NCBI RefSeq assembly: GCF_964204645.1
Contig: NC_134030.1
Coordinates: 21,767,210 to 21,831,209, forward strand
Reading direction: 5' to 3'
Source of the DNA: Tubulanus polymorphus
Lineage: Eukaryota > Nemertea > Palaeonemertea > Tubulaniformes > Tubulanidae
Length of the DNA stretch: 64,000 bases
The notes below the pieces were generated by a model. It saw only the letters and a list, made by a program, of their open reading frames with translations, did no database searches and had not been told where the DNA came from. The position numbers and the translations under genes were made by a program. Numbering within the stretch: the stretch's first letter is position 1; the number at the start of each line of letters is the position of its first letter. Below, piece by piece: positions 49,201 through 59,300 of this stretch.

Positions 49201-52200
49201 GAAAACACGTTTTTCAGAAAACGTTTTTTGCTCGTGAAGATCGTTTTTCAGTTCGGCGTTTTGTGTTTTGCCTCCCCCGCACACGGCATGACAAAAAACA
49301 TCGAAAACGTTTTTGCACGAGGAAAAAACGTTTTTTGGGTGCCGTCTGCGTTGGGCTTTATTATTCAACTTAAAATCTGTCTCTTGCATGTGCAAGTCAC
49401 GGAGTAAACGTTCTAATTTCTTAGAGAATGTCACAGAGTTAACCATTAATTGTTTTTTCCAAATACAAATGTTTACGACAAACCGCAGTCTTTAAAAATC
49501 TTAATAAATAACATCCAGGGGCTCTTAAACCTATCCTTAACATACAGGTTGAAATATATTTTATAGAGAATGTTGCATTAAGTTTAGTTTGTTTGCACGA
49601 AATCATTTTAACCCACAAGTTAATGATTCAACGCTTTACAATTGTAGGAAAAATGCCAGGGGTGTAAAAGTACAATAGTGAATATAAGTACACGCTTGGG
49701 GTAATATAAATTATCAAATCAGCCACGTTTTAGGAAATTTAAAGAGGGGGAACTTAGGGTACTAAAATACAACCAAATACAGCCAAATACAAACAAATCA
49801 ACCAAATACAACAAATAAAACCAAATACAACCAAATACAATAATTAGTTGGAAATAGAAAGAGATCATTGATAAGATGACGGATAATTAATGCATTCAAC
49901 TTGAATCTATGTAAATAACTGAATTTTTTCATAAGATGGCCTTTTTCCTCCTACACAATAAGTGGCATTTTTACCGGTGGCATTTTTCCTATGTCGCAAA
50001 ATTTTTAATAGTTTCTAAATGTATCTCAATTCGAAGTGGTTTCGCGAAGTTCAGTAAACAGAGTGCAATCAAAGAGAAAATGTAATTCATCCCCAAAACA
50101 TTGCAAATTGGGCACATTCTTTCATTTCTAGGTATATGGAAATTATGTGAATATGTCTATCGGGAATAAATCTATCCAGGAAAATTATGTCCCAGGGAAT
50201 AAACGCCCTCTGAAAAAATATCCCTTTTCTAAGAAAGGACAAAATGTCCCAGTCTATCATTACCGGTACTTATTTGGTAATTAAGAAAATTTCATATCAA
50301 AATAACACGAGAGTTCAAACTTGTTAATTATGTAAATTTCAAACTAAACATCAAAAGAAAGAATTCATAAGTGATCATACGAATTATAAAATTTTAGTAT
50401 CAGTTCGTTTTGCTTATGAGAATTGTTGTCAACTCAGTAAGAAATCAAAACAATTATTTCATTCAGGGTAATCCTGATAATGAATATCTCAGTGTATCAG
50501 CAAATGACTTCACTTTAATTCAAATTCGTAGAATTCGATAGATGATTCCATTGAGCTTAGATTGTTTACCAGATACAGTTTTACACCAAAAATTAATCAT
50601 TCTACGCTTTACCTCAATGAACAAAGGATAACGCGCCCTAACTCTGCTAACACCGGTAAATTATGCGAATACTTCGTCACTATCATTAGAATTTTGCATA
50701 AATACATATTTTCTAATGAGTCTAAATTTTCATATCCGCAGACCTTGCAACCATACATGGCAACAGGGGCAACGCACATATCAAATAATTTAAACATTAC
50801 GTCGATTGGAAGTTTCAGGCGCCTACCTTTTTGAATAATCGAAAACATAGCTCTCATAGCTTTATCGTAAAGATATTTTCTTGCTTTTGCAAAACTTCCG
50901 TTCCAGTTAAATGTAACTCAGAGATACACATTATCTTCAACTTCAATCTCCAATTCCTGATTACCGAACATAAATTTCTGAATTTGCTTAATTCTGGTTT
51001 TACTTCGCACAAACAAAGACTAATATTTTCGTTTTATTGACGTTTATCCCGAGTTCAGATTTGCTATAAACGATTAAGTTGGGTTGCCACGGTCATTTCA
51101 AAAAGTCCTAAATATCATTCAAAAATAAAAAAAAAGGAATAGGCCACAGGTTTTCTTGTCCTTCTGTCTTGTCTATAATAATTTACGCATATGTCACTAA
51201 TTTGCAATTTTTCCTTCAGCCCAGTACTGCCCCCTGGTGACTGTATGAGATGTAACAATTCCGTTATTTGTATTGTAGAAGAGATTTTTGAAGCGATAAA
51301 AGGCGAATATTTTCAAACTCCCGAATTTAGAAGTAAGTTTCCAATAAAATCAGAACCTGTTTTAACAACCAGAACTCAAATATTAATATCTGTATGTATT
51401 GTATTATTATTTATAGGATCAGTTGTGACTGCAGTGAATGAAGCTATCCAGAATTCAGGTATTTGTTAAATATTCTTCAAAAGTTCGAATTCCGTGTTTG
51501 AATTGAGCTCAGTTTGACTGAAGGCGCTTTCTTTTTCAAAATGTAAACTTATATTTTACAGATAGATCACAACACGGCAAAACACCAAACTATGAAGCTG
51601 CAGGTTTGTAAAACTATAATTTCTGTAAATGAATTTGACTTGATGTGGCTGCTACACAGGACCGAATATCATAGATTAGGGGGCAAAATATTCCCCTGGA
51701 CCCAGTTTTATAGACTGGTATTATCTTTAACCCGGGAGTTAACTTAATTGAAATTGAATCAAGTTAGCCCCCCGGATTAAAGTTAATACCAGTCTATAAA
51801 ACCGACCCCTTGGCCCTGGAAACTTTTTGAAAATTGTCAGTAGTTAACATAGTTTCTCAATGTTGCTATGGTGGTTGTCAGCCTGTTTGAGGATTTTCCC
51901 CACGAGGATCATTCATTTATTACGTATGCAAAAAATTCAGAAAAAGCCTCGAGTAAGCTGATAATAGTTAGATCGAGTCCACTATGTAGAAAAAGAGTGG
52001 ATGAAAATGTAGTCACGTGATAAAATTCATCCGGAGCAGAATTGAATTTTAAAAATCATTAAGGTGCGTACAATACGCATTATTATTTACCCCTCCCCCT
52101 TTTGTTCACAAAAGTATGCAATTTAATAAGACCCCCTTTGTACAATTTGATTTTTGAGTTTAACCCCCTCCCTACCCAAAATGCGTACCTAATAATTGGG

Positions 52201-53658
52201 TGACCCCTTAAAAGGTAACTTTGAACCCGCCCTATGAAACTAGGCCCATGATGATGACCACAAAGATGAGGTAATTTTCAGTTGCTTTCCCTTAAGGATT
52301 TTATTCTATTATTTCAGTGAAGTGGATAGCTGATAAAATGAAAGGTAAATTGACTGGTAATAATACTCAATTTCGTGATGAGTTTGTGTTGATGTTTACA
52401 AAAGAATTCTAATTTCAGGTTTCACGGTTAAACCATCTGAAACTTATGGTATGTAATATAATTGTTATATACAGTTGATTATAACGGTCGCTGTCATCGT
52501 TGTTGTCACTGTCACTGTTCACTCAACACGAACATTTATCAGAGAACAAATTTGTAAAATCAAACTCAAATTCAATGAAAATACCATTTATAAATCGCCA
52601 AAATTCATTATGAAGTCATATTTTTCATTGGTCCCAATAGTGGCTTGACTATATTTATACATGTATCTTGTGTGGATGCCTCATCTGTCAGACAACTGGG
52701 CGGGAAATTGAGTAACAATTCATTAAAAAATCCTGACGTTTTTTTCAGAGAGTAATGAATTTGCTAGACTTGTACGAGCAAAAGGTAATGAATGAATTAT
52801 GTGTGTTAAAATTGATGTTATCGATTATGATAATGTTTTATGATGCTATACGTAATTTAATTTCTGTTTCAGTAATTGAAAAATCAAGAAATTTGATGGA
52901 TGAGATACGTGCTATAACAAATAAAAGTAATCAATATTGACTTCAATAAACATTTTACTGACTCGATAATTCCATATTCATGGATTCATGTTTCCACATA
53001 TATATATATATATAACGTGTCTTGTGGTCCCCAAACCGGAAAATCAGGAATTTCAAAATAATGTTCTTTAAATTCATTTTGCGCTTCAATTTTCTTCGGC
53101 GATCTTTTTTTGAAAATCTCCTTCATCCACGAATCACCAGTAAATGTTGACGTCACTGTAGTGTATGATGTTATCTGCTCAATTTCCATCTGGAAAATGA
53201 AAAATCACCCATGAAATACTCGGGTTTATTGACTTCATGTAATTGTGAGAACTATCCATAAATTCTGGAGCGGGTGATATATAGTTGTATAAAAACAGTT
53301 ACAAGCTGAACACATCTAAAACAGAGCAAACTCTAGGGGCTACTGATAAAGTATTGTGAATATAAGTTAAAGTTGACGGGTATCTACACTTAGGGAGTGT
53401 GCAGTTGTATTTGGTGTTTGGTTTATATTGTACATATATCTATTTATAGAAGCTCCTCGTAAAGAAACTGCTGGTGATCGTAGATCAGGTATTAACCGAC
53501 CAGTGAGTGATGATGGTGGGTCACCTGAAGGTGGTTTAGTGAAATATGAAGATGAACCTAAAGGTGCCTGTAGTCAGAGTGCTGCTGATGATAGTCACAC
53601 AAGTGACACCGCATCGAGTGGTGATCGTGAGCGGGGTGATATCGGTACACAAGTCTAG
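25106..53658 (+). CDS. Gene C: long-type Ig receptor with a 57-exon intracellular tail
   Basis: Complete predicted gene: signal-peptide exon 25106-25220, four Ig-like exons, transmembrane exon 30113-30211 and 57 tail exons ending at TAG 53656-53658. I sum 63 exons and 4,572 nt, an exact multiple of 3 (1,523 residues), with no in-frame stop. Every intron is phase 1 and every internal exon a multiple of 3, so all are removable cassettes. The extracellular part is about 450 residues and the tail about 1,040, with no domain that I recognise. Alternatives: tail exons may be mutually exclusive or mostly skipped, so the full-length mRNA may be rare; or the tail may be a separate transcript, though no signal peptide or start exon is seen before 31400. 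The family resembles invertebrate IgSF recognition receptors in layout only. Confidence 0.75.
25707..25970 (-). repeat. Repeat segment with minus-strand ORF in gene C intron 1
   Basis: The 87-residue minus-strand frame is identical in gene E intron 1 (63452-63715). It carries a gcctgatgattggctcatag plus cgaaacgttgctcg phrase that reminds me of dispersed retroelement termini, but I cannot assign a family. It is probably a mobile-element fragment rather than a gene. In gene C the two copies part after about 26000; the rest of the intron to 26270 is unremarkable. Confidence 0.4.
26273..26846 (+). repeat. 82-bp tandem array duplicating the Ig1 splice acceptor
   Basis: Seven extra copies of the exon C2 acceptor and first exon bases lie upstream of the real exon, starting at 26273, 26355, 26437, 26519, 26601, 26683 and 26765; the true exon is 26847. 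Each unit reads tttcag, then APDGVVLDSVNVLPG, then ends in TGA (APDLVV in units 2 and 4). The period of 82 is not a multiple of 3, so entry at a decoy acceptor hits the TGA. A GTACAA after the 42nd base could act as a donor and make each unit a symmetric 42-nt exon, but the 40-nt gap between neighbours is too short for a usual intron. Confidence 0.9.
26847..27137 (+). CDS. Gene C Ig-like domain 1 (exon C2)
   Basis: A 291-nt phase 1 exon. Cysteines in SITCKQSS and YKCVAINSAG give the Ig disulphide pair; W in TWIALP and VWVFQP. The KMYKCVAINSAG motif is typical of the F strand of I-set or C2-like domains. Confidence 0.85.
27235..27570 (+). CDS. Gene C Ig-like domain 2 (exon C3)
   Basis: A 336-nt phase 1 exon. 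LTCTCKATS holds the B-strand Cys, KVKWYADG the strand C Trp and LIQCRLWKYNG the second Cys. It continues past the fold to NVT before the donor GTAAGT. The open frame runs through the donor, but the following intron encodes no Ig sequence. Confidence 0.8.
28345..28680 (+). CDS. Gene C Ig-like domain 3 (exon C4), homologous to gene B
   Basis: A 336-nt phase 1 exon. EYTCRTV and FRCAVKEN hold the Cys pair. QQKRRDSERWQPIPD and FKADFKLHNGT closely match the single Ig domain of genes B and D, which ties the two receptor types into one family. An N-glycosylation site is at NGT. The flanking intron 27571-28344 shows no gene. Confidence 0.85.
28798..29040 (+). repeat. Tandem tRNA B-box-like repeat in intron C4-C5
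   Basis: Four degenerate units of about 52-60 bp, each with catgatgtcatcaggttc followed by aaatccctgc, like the B-box and T-arm end of a tRNA-derived SINE. A further decayed unit lies near 29725-29770. A short open frame across it is a by-product. Confidence 0.65.
29113..29382 (+). CDS. Gene C Ig-like or membrane-proximal domain 4 (exon C5)
   Basis: A 270-nt phase 1 exon. QQVTCDPP and RGRCLVDG give a Cys pair; DYRGRCLV resembles the Ig F strand. N-glycosylation sites at NIT and NST. It is shorter than the other Ig exons, so the fold call is less sure. The intron 29383-30112 has no gene. Confidence 0.7.
30113..30211 (+). CDS. Gene C transmembrane exon C6
   Basis: It encodes DAGNGGIVAGVV, then an unbroken Ile/Leu helix and WRRGC. 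The basic residues after the helix place the following exons in the cytoplasm. It ends in phase 1 before GTAAGT. If the intron is retained, the frame stays open to 30459 and adds about 80 residues. Confidence 0.85.
31400..33427 (+). CDS. Gene C membrane-proximal tail exons C7-C11
   Basis: Exons: 31400-31474, 31555-31596, 32815-32859, 32999-33073, 33380-33427. C7 encodes LPCLGPKSKDVIELLRW, C10 IVRIIVDIYGTKNDWEL, C11 AIREFLFGQL. All are phase 1, with regular AG/GT. Their gene A partners lie before the window. The intron 30212-31399 is gene-free; 31597-32814 holds an unassigned minus-strand frame and a dispersed repeat fragment. Confidence 0.7.
32183..32623 (-). other. Unassigned 146-codon minus-strand frame in intron C8-C9
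   Basis: An open minus-strand frame with a basic, Ser/Thr-rich product (TRSRHDQTIRLTRNQSSHS and on). I see no known motif, signal peptide or splice structure. A ctggatccgcca word at about 32687 suggests mobile-element DNA nearby. It is most likely part of an insertion; there is no second copy in the window to test conservation. Confidence 0.25.
33141..33251. mobile_element. Short foldback element in intron C10-C11
   Basis: Same family as 13371-13482: gggcttatagactggtgtta at the left, and reverse-complement matching cccgcctataaaaccgggtc at the right. Confidence 0.65.
33662..37208 (+). CDS. Gene C exons C12-C26 (partners of A1-A15)
   Basis: Exons: 33662-33691, 33772-33822, 33908-33970, 34279-34362, 34635-34682, 34765-34803, 34963-34980, 35065-35112, 35205-35258, 35412-35459, 36010-36078, 36627-36665, 36817-36972, 37173-37208; C23 at 36456 is dead (listed separately). 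C22 is one codon shorter than A11. C25 carries the heptad-like helix FQKELKEKLKQEENEER. An ACATGT-rich tract fills 37001-37155. The intron 35460-36009 holds a duplicated stretch of about 300 bp (35520 and 35820 regions share gtggaacaattggcaacgtt). Confidence 0.8.
36456..36484 (+). pseudogene. Dead tail exon C23 (partner of A12)
   Basis: The acceptor and ISRA-type coding start are kept (gtatctatgaaataagccg), but the A12 donor ttttag/gtaaga is replaced by ctatccacgtgattt. The only nearby GT would give a 29-nt exon and a frameshift. Skipping costs nothing to the frame because neighbours are phase 1. Confidence 0.65.
37284..42917 (+). CDS. Gene C exons C27-C41 (15-exon block, first copy)
   Basis: Exons: 37284-37301, 37426-37473, 37874-37939, 38072-38119, 38614-38697, 38959-39003, 39088-39138, 39458-39493, 39753-39770, 39979-40026, 40864-40953, 41035-41112, 41203-41250, 42021-42074, 42882-42917. 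C27 and C35 are 18 nt. This copy is more diverged from gene A than the second copy, and its introns carry a 27-bp minisatellite and a LINE insertion not found in the other two. Confidence 0.8.
37530..37592 (-). mobile_element. tRNA-derived SINE head fragment
   Basis: The minus strand reads ccatggtctaatggttagc, an A-box-like tRNA 5' part, and ends near a weak gatctagggta. Only the head is recognisable. Confidence 0.45.
40090..40765. repeat. 27-bp minisatellite, about 25 units, intron C36-C37
   Basis: The unit is ggtcgactggtactgagtaa plus gggtgaa; the variants gaa/ggc and act/att/agt alternate. The period is a multiple of 3 and lacks stops, so both strands read open (the + strand as SKGEGRLVL repeats). 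It is intronic: gene A and the second C block have just one partial unit (aggtcgactgtatttt) at this place, and the exon at 40864 follows a normal acceptor. Confidence 0.9.
41270..41765 (-). pseudogene. LINE remnants in intron C39-C40
   Basis: The minus strand reads CQKCDLEAVGDEYHFLLVCP near 41650-41735 and GAKFWNSLPEKLKYLDS near 41300-41375. Both are typical C-terminal pieces of non-LTR retrotransposon ORF2. It is present only in this block, so it inserted after the block duplication or was lost elsewhere. Confidence 0.7.
42944..43080. mobile_element. Weak foldback element in intron C41-C42
   Basis: Ends gggccggttctatagt and, reversed, ggccggctccataatc; the interior has paired agacgatttc-like words. 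It sits at the junction of the two 15-exon blocks. Confidence 0.45.
43153..49021 (+). CDS. Gene C exons C42-C56 (15-exon block, second copy)
   Basis: Exons: 43153-43170, 43609-43656, 43745-43831, 44000-44047, 44551-44634, 44828-44872, 45039-45089, 45761-45805, 46350-46367, 47222-47269, 47530-47616, 47698-47775, 47868-47915, 48097-48150, 48986-49021. C42 replaces VSPEEI with AGPEEI. C49 has a 9-nt insertion (EELKKRKER). From C47 on, the introns are close to gene A (hAT-like element 46564-46956, foldback 45131-45622), so this copy is orthologous to A's block there. C51 differs from A25 at 6 of 16 residues. Confidence 0.8.
46564..46956. mobile_element. hAT-like non-autonomous element, gene C copy
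   Basis: Partner of 8268-8662; the right end ggatccacccctg is intact, the left end has lost its cag. Confidence 0.55.
49162..49356. mobile_element. Foldback MITE-like element, gene C copy
   Basis: Partner of 10888-11082, with the same gcccgccgcacacggca end. Confidence 0.6.
49990..51085 (-). pseudogene. LINE reverse transcriptase remnant, gene C copy
   Basis: Partner of 11690-12760. The frame here keeps the piece MYGCKVCGYENLDSL through SHNLPVLAELGR more intact than gene A, plus CPICN..GDELHFLFDC near 50105. An aaccaaataca repeat lies just outside at about 49765-49845. Confidence 0.75.
51279..52926 (+). CDS. Gene C exons C57-C63 (partners of A31-A37)
   Basis: Exons: 51279-51332, 51417-51458, 51562-51603, 52318-52344, 52419-52448, 52749-52784, 52873-52926. 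C57 encodes EEIFEAIKGEYFQTPEFR. C61 is one codon shorter than A35. Flanking introns are unusually similar to gene A while the exons differ. A foldback element lies at 51698-51809. The homologue of the A38-A39 pair is missing after C63. Confidence 0.8.
51698..51809. mobile_element. Short foldback element, gene C copy
   Basis: Partner of 13371-13482; arms tatagactggtat and ataccagtctata. Confidence 0.65.
53450..53658 (+). CDS. Gene C terminal coding exon C64
   Basis: Entered in phase 1 after ctatttatag; encodes 69 residues with VKYEDEPKGACSQ and AADDSHTSDT, ending at TAG 53656-53658. It begins differently from A40 (APRKETAGD against LSRRYETAG) because 17 bp including a new acceptor stand before it. 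Confidence 0.85.
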
Positions 53659-53979
53659 TACCTACCCGTCGTTCCCCAAAAGGTTTGATTCGACACTAAA
53701 ATCAGTTGTTGCATTGCAAGACATTGTATGGACAGTTTCTCACCAAACGTTGTAGGGAACCCGAAACAACGACTGGTATTCAGACTAGTACACAGGATTA
53801 TAACCGCCAGTCTCTAGTGGTGGAACTGGGTCTGGGTGGAACTGGGTGTAACTCACAACTGTGGAACTGTGTTTTGTATCACGCTATTATCAAGATGTTT
53901 GTTAATCTCTTTTTGATTGGCTTGAATCATTTGAGATTTAATACGAAAAGAAAAAGAAAAAGATATGAACACAGTTTCT

Positions 53980-53985
53980 AATAAA
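53980..53985 (+). terminator. Candidate polyadenylation signal of gene C
   Basis: AATAAA 322 bp after the stop codon, matching 16889-16894 of gene A in position and context. Confidence 0.5.
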
Positions 53986-54819
53986 ATATTTATCTTTGTT
54001 ATTCGGTTGTATGTAATTTCTGCGCTATTTGATTACTGTAGATCATTGATTGATTATTGCTGAAACGATTAATTGTAATAACATTAGTTAATCAAATAAA
54101 TATATTTTCTGCTTTTATCTCTCATAAAAAACTGATGTCTCGTTTTTCCGCGTCGTATCTGGTTTTTTTCACTAGCGAGAAATCTTCTCTTTGTTTTGCT
54201 GAAATCTGTGAGGCTCACATTTGATTGTTTGACTTTTATCAGTCAAAATACTGAAATGTGCTAAAATATACAGTGTAACTGAAGTAGATGAAATACAGTG
54301 CAACTGAATGATTGCAGTATTGTATTGTACCGTAGTTGTAACTCTATCGAGCAGAAATAAATTGTAAACGAAATTTCTTTTTGCTAAATCATCAGCGGTT
54401 GTTCTTGGGGAATATTAGGCCTACATTGTAGTCAAACTTACGCTGTATAACTGTATTATGATACAATGTAACTGGTTTACTGTTTTACTATATATAAAAT
54501 ATGTTTTAAGTTGAAACTGTAAATATGCATTGCTGATTGATTTGATAAGTTACTGCATTACTGATTGGTTTGATTGATCATTGAAAACTGTGATTAGTTT
54601 TATTTCATTTAATTGAAAAATTGAAAAAAATTTTGTAAAAACGTGACATTTAATGAAACCATTGATGCGGTTTATAAGATCAGCTACACGCGGACTCCTG
54701 GTAAAACTTTGTGCCGTGGTTTTGCTAGAAATTGCTGATAATGTAACGTGCTAATTTTATTCGCTTGAATAAAAGAATTTATCTTTATAAATAAAGTCAT
54801 TTATTTCTTTTTTATCAAC

Positions 54820-54978
54820 CGCAGCCGGAGTAGAACCGACCCCGGGTCGGATGAGGTTGACTCTTGGTCATGTCCAATCTTACCAATAGCTTCCCGTTAC
54901 CCCCAACTCTAGCCGAATAGGACTCGAACCTAAAATCTTCAGCGTGCCAGCCGAGCACACTAACCACTAGACCATACA
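54820..54978 (-). mobile_element. tRNA-derived SINE after gene C
   Basis: The minus strand carries A-box tggtctagtggttagtg and B-box aggttcgagtcc, the best match to the pol III consensus among the three copies. Confidence 0.75.
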
Positions 54979-55728
54979 CCAGTAGTTTGTAAGTGCGTGT
55001 CTGGTCAGTGTGGTGAACATTTATCTGTGGTGACTATCAGTCGGGTGTGTGGTGACTGGTGACCATTCAGGTGCGGTGACTGGTGAGTCAGATGTGGAGA
55101 CACTATTCACTAACAGTGCCCGCTCTATCATTCTGTGTTACAGTTACAGCAGTTTCAATGCAATTGTCAGCAATTTCTAAGAAAGTCGTTTCGTCCTGCA
55201 GCTCCTAAAAGTTGCCTCTTTTTCCATAGATGAAGTAGTCGAAATTACACCTTGTATCCATCTCTGAGACTTCTGCCTTCCCGACATCGTGAATGTATTT
55301 TACAATCTCTCGGAATTGATATCTTTTATTGTATTTCTTTAAGATTTTCTAATTGATATCTAAAAGTTTGATAATTTTTGATTTTTCAGTTTCTAAAAAT
55401 GTATACCTTATTTTGAGTGGAATGGATTGATTTTAGTAGAGACCCGCAGTTTATGGAGCGTAGATGGATTATAAAAGTAATAGTTCATTGACTCCAATAG
55501 GTGTAAAATGCGATACATTGTTAAACCATTCTTGTCGTACGTGGCGTTGACCTCTTTTACCCGACTGGTATTTCTTCACACCTAAAGGTGCTCGCACATG
55601 TCACCCGTTATATCAAACGAGCACCGATACCTCTTGTGAAAAAATCATGAAATTCAACGAAAAGCTTAAGATGTAACTGATTAAAGGTGAGTTTGTTGAA
55701 GTATTTAACTCCACTCCAGTCGGATCTG

Positions 55729-55870
55729 TTCAACTCGGAGATAACCGTTCAACTCAGAGATAACCGTTCAACTCGGAGGATAACCGATCAACTCGGAGAT
55801 AACCGTTCAACTCAGAGATAACCGATCAACTCGGAGGTAAGCGATCAAGTCGGAGATAACCGCAACTCGG
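55729..55870. repeat. 19-20-bp tandem repeat upstream of gene D
   Basis: Same units and order as 19069-19210, with a single extra g in the third unit (cggaggataacc). Confidence 0.85.
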
Positions 55871-56382
55871 ATGTTGAAATATGTTTTTACGGCAGTATTT
55901 AAGAAATACATATCATCCAACTCGGATATCCCTCATCAAGTCGGACACTTTTTTTTGCGGTTCCAAAAGATCCGACTTGAGCGGAGTCTACTGTATTCAA
56001 GAATAAGAGTCAAACTTATACAGGCCTATATGCCACAATTTCATCTTTCAATTTTCTGACCTAAATTCTAAAATTCTAGTGAAACTTTCGACGATTTTGA
56101 AATATTTTCTGAAAGCGGTGAAAACTATGCATTTTGTACAAAAATAAATTTACAAAGCAGTCACTATTTGTGCCCCTGGACTTTGGACCCCGGGGCTGAT
56201 ATGTAGGTCATACGATTATTGAAGGACGACCAGTGATTTTAACACCTTTCGCTTCCTGCTCAACGCTCGAATATATTGAATGTATCACCGGCGCTGATCA
56301 TCAAAATCTTATCTTTAACTTCCTCAATTATCAGACGAAGTGGAACTCGATTATTATCCTTTATTCTGTACTCTGTATCACA

Positions 56383-59300
56383 ATGATGAACACACGTTCG
56401 TTCTTGATAATATACGCGATTTTATTACAACTTGGGAACTTAAACAGCGCAGAAACATCTGGAAATAAGACGCATAATTCAAGTAAGTCACTCGAACCAA
56501 TGATAGCTTTTTCTGTTGTGTCGATTTCATAGATTTCTGTCGATGAGAATTCAACAATTCAAGGTGTTTGAGACTCCCCGTACATAGGTCTAGCTATACT
56601 AACGGGATCTATAAAGGGCCTGTCATGTGAATAAATTACCTAGAAGATGTTGCAGGCCCGTATGCTGCCTTTCTTTGTTGTGGGCAGTTCTCGATTACTG
56701 TATAGGAGGGGGAGCGTTTTGTGGGGATTCCCCAAGAAAACTTTGATCATTTAAAGCCATCAGTTTGAATTCATTACTGGCTAATTTATGTATAGCTGTA
56801 AACAAACGACTGTGTAGGACTGTGTAGGAACTAGAGATTTTGCTGGGGGGAGGGGGTCACGTGGTGGAAAAAGGACCTCAATAGATTATTCGAAGTTTGT
56901 GCGTTTTACTGTTTCATAGACTATTCATATTTATTTATTCGTTTTCAGTGATTTACCCGAAGCCTGTTCCCGATGGAAAACCCGATATTAAAACAAAAGG
57001 ACAAACGATTGAATATATTTGTAGAACTAGTGTTAAATATCCTACAGTTATATTCCAAAAGAAGAGAAGAGATTCAGAACAATGGGAAACAATTCCAGAC
57101 GAACTGATTCGTATAACTAGAAATGTGAAATATATTACTTCTGCTTCACTAGAATTCAAAGCAGATTTCAAACTGCACAATGGAACAACATTTAGATGTC
57201 TCGTTCTTAAGGAAGGCCAAACAGATTTTGATTATCTTCAGTTTGATCTAATCGTAGTTCATCGAACTGGTAAGTAACAGTTTTAAAATGTGAACCTTCC
57301 CAGTCTGGAATCCTGCTACTAAATAAACATCGAATCTATCAAAACAAATTAATATTGAAACACAGCATCCTGTTTCTTTTAAATTACTTCGCAGTCAATT
57401 GCATGAATTTATAGTTTAGCAGCTACGTATCAAAAGTGCGTTTATTGTAGCGTATGACATGTACATTTTAATGTATTCTGGAATTTATAGAAATAATTCT
57501 CAAATTGACGGCCATACGACTCGGCGTGAAATTCATATTTCTGTTTAACGGATATATAGCCGACAGTTTAATTTGTTGTAGCTTCCTCTTTCATATACCC
57601 GTCATTTGTTCATCCATTTCTATCTCCGCACAAACATATCTTCTTGTGTCAACTACTTATTTCAAGGTCGCTTGATGAGTTGTTGATTTTAAATTTTGTA
57701 TATTTGATATTTAAAAACCTGAATTTCTTCATTTAAAAAGTAAAAATTTGTCGCCCTCGTCATTTTTGGAACTGGGAATAAAGCTTTTTATTATGTCTTT
57801 TTATTTCAAAAGGGATGTAAAAATAATAAGTATCGGCCGTTCTTGTCACTTTCCCAAAAAGGGGTTGATGAGAAACAACCATATTTATTTGGTATTAATG
57901 CACGCGTCAGTAAACTAACCAAACACAACCCAACCACAAACAGTCAAAGTTACTTTCTACAGGTAATTGTTTTTCTCATTTCAGATTTGAATCAAATCCC
58001 GGCGACTGAAATCAGTAAATCAGGGTCAGTATCTATTTCACTTAGCGCACTACATAAATCATATCATATATGTATATCATTTCTTTGTTGTCGATGCTTT
58101 TTGTGAAATAATTTTGAATTGATATCTCACTCGTCTCATTGGCTTCCGATTAACAGTTCACCTATCATTATTCATCTCAATTTTCACATTTTGCCACAAA
58201 AGGTAACAGTACGGGCAATTGTAAAATATGTGACCTCGATATCGCTACCACGAGCCCTGCCTTTTCACTTCTGAGCCCAGTTGCACAGTCGTGACTTAAG
58301 TCCAAAAGTAGTCTTAAATCTTAAGACTAGTCCTAATTTATTAGATTGGCAATAGAACTAAGTTGGTCTTAGACTGGTCTTAAGTCTAAGCCTTGACTAT
58401 GCAACCGGCCTCTGTTCTGCTGGTTTATCTTAATTGTAAATTTCGTCCTTTTCATTCAGAGTTCGTCTGCTTACTGCTGAAAATGTGGCCTCGAAAAACA
58501 AGGTCATTATAAATTTAAGTAATAATCCAACTAACTTGTCAAATAAAGTCCCCCGGATCCCAGACACAGAGTCGAATTAAACCCACTGAACTGTGAACCT
58601 TGATTTAGGATATAAAAGCGAATTGAATTTTGTAATATAAACTGAATGATTAATTGATTGATATTTGCAGCTTGTGTTGAGGTTTGATTCTATTCTGTTG
58701 GTTTCTAGTTTATACCCGCGAATTGTCATCCGGTATATTCTACATCCTTCGAGTTTTCCTTATTTTTCTTTCTCTGACCAAATCGGTATACAGACTGGAC
58801 TGGACCACAAACCTGACTGGACCATGATGATAATTTACATCGCTTGTGGAGCTATCGGTTTCCTCCTCGTCATCGTTATCATCGTTGTCATCGTCATTTG
58901 CAGGTTTGTACTCGTTAATCTCGGGCAGATTTCATATCTAAGATAATGCCCCTATGACGTCATATTAACACGTTAAATAATTTGATGAATCAGTGACGTT
59001 TTCGAAAAAAAGATGTCTTCATTCGTAAATTTGTATCTACCTCTGCGCCGATTACTGGCTGAGTCAATCCCAAATCAGCAGGAATAATTCAATATAATGA
59101 CCGAAATATCCGAAATCTAAAATCTCTTCAACGCTTAAATTACCCATGTTTCAGACGCAGGCGATTGCCAGGTGAAGGTCGTGTGGAGGTTGCGACACCG
59201 CAGGTACTCGACGTCTATGACGAGTTGTATGATGACATAGATTCTGTTACTGTGACTGACAAACTGCACACCAGCGATCAGAAAGTTACTACAGATCCGT

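Larger units (their letters stand above)
53659..56382. other. Intergenic region C-D
   Basis: Holds the gene C 3' flank, one minus-strand SINE (54820-54978) and the 19-20-bp repeat array (55729-55870). From about 55100 it is nearly identical to the DNA before gene B. No additional gene seen. Confidence 0.6.
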
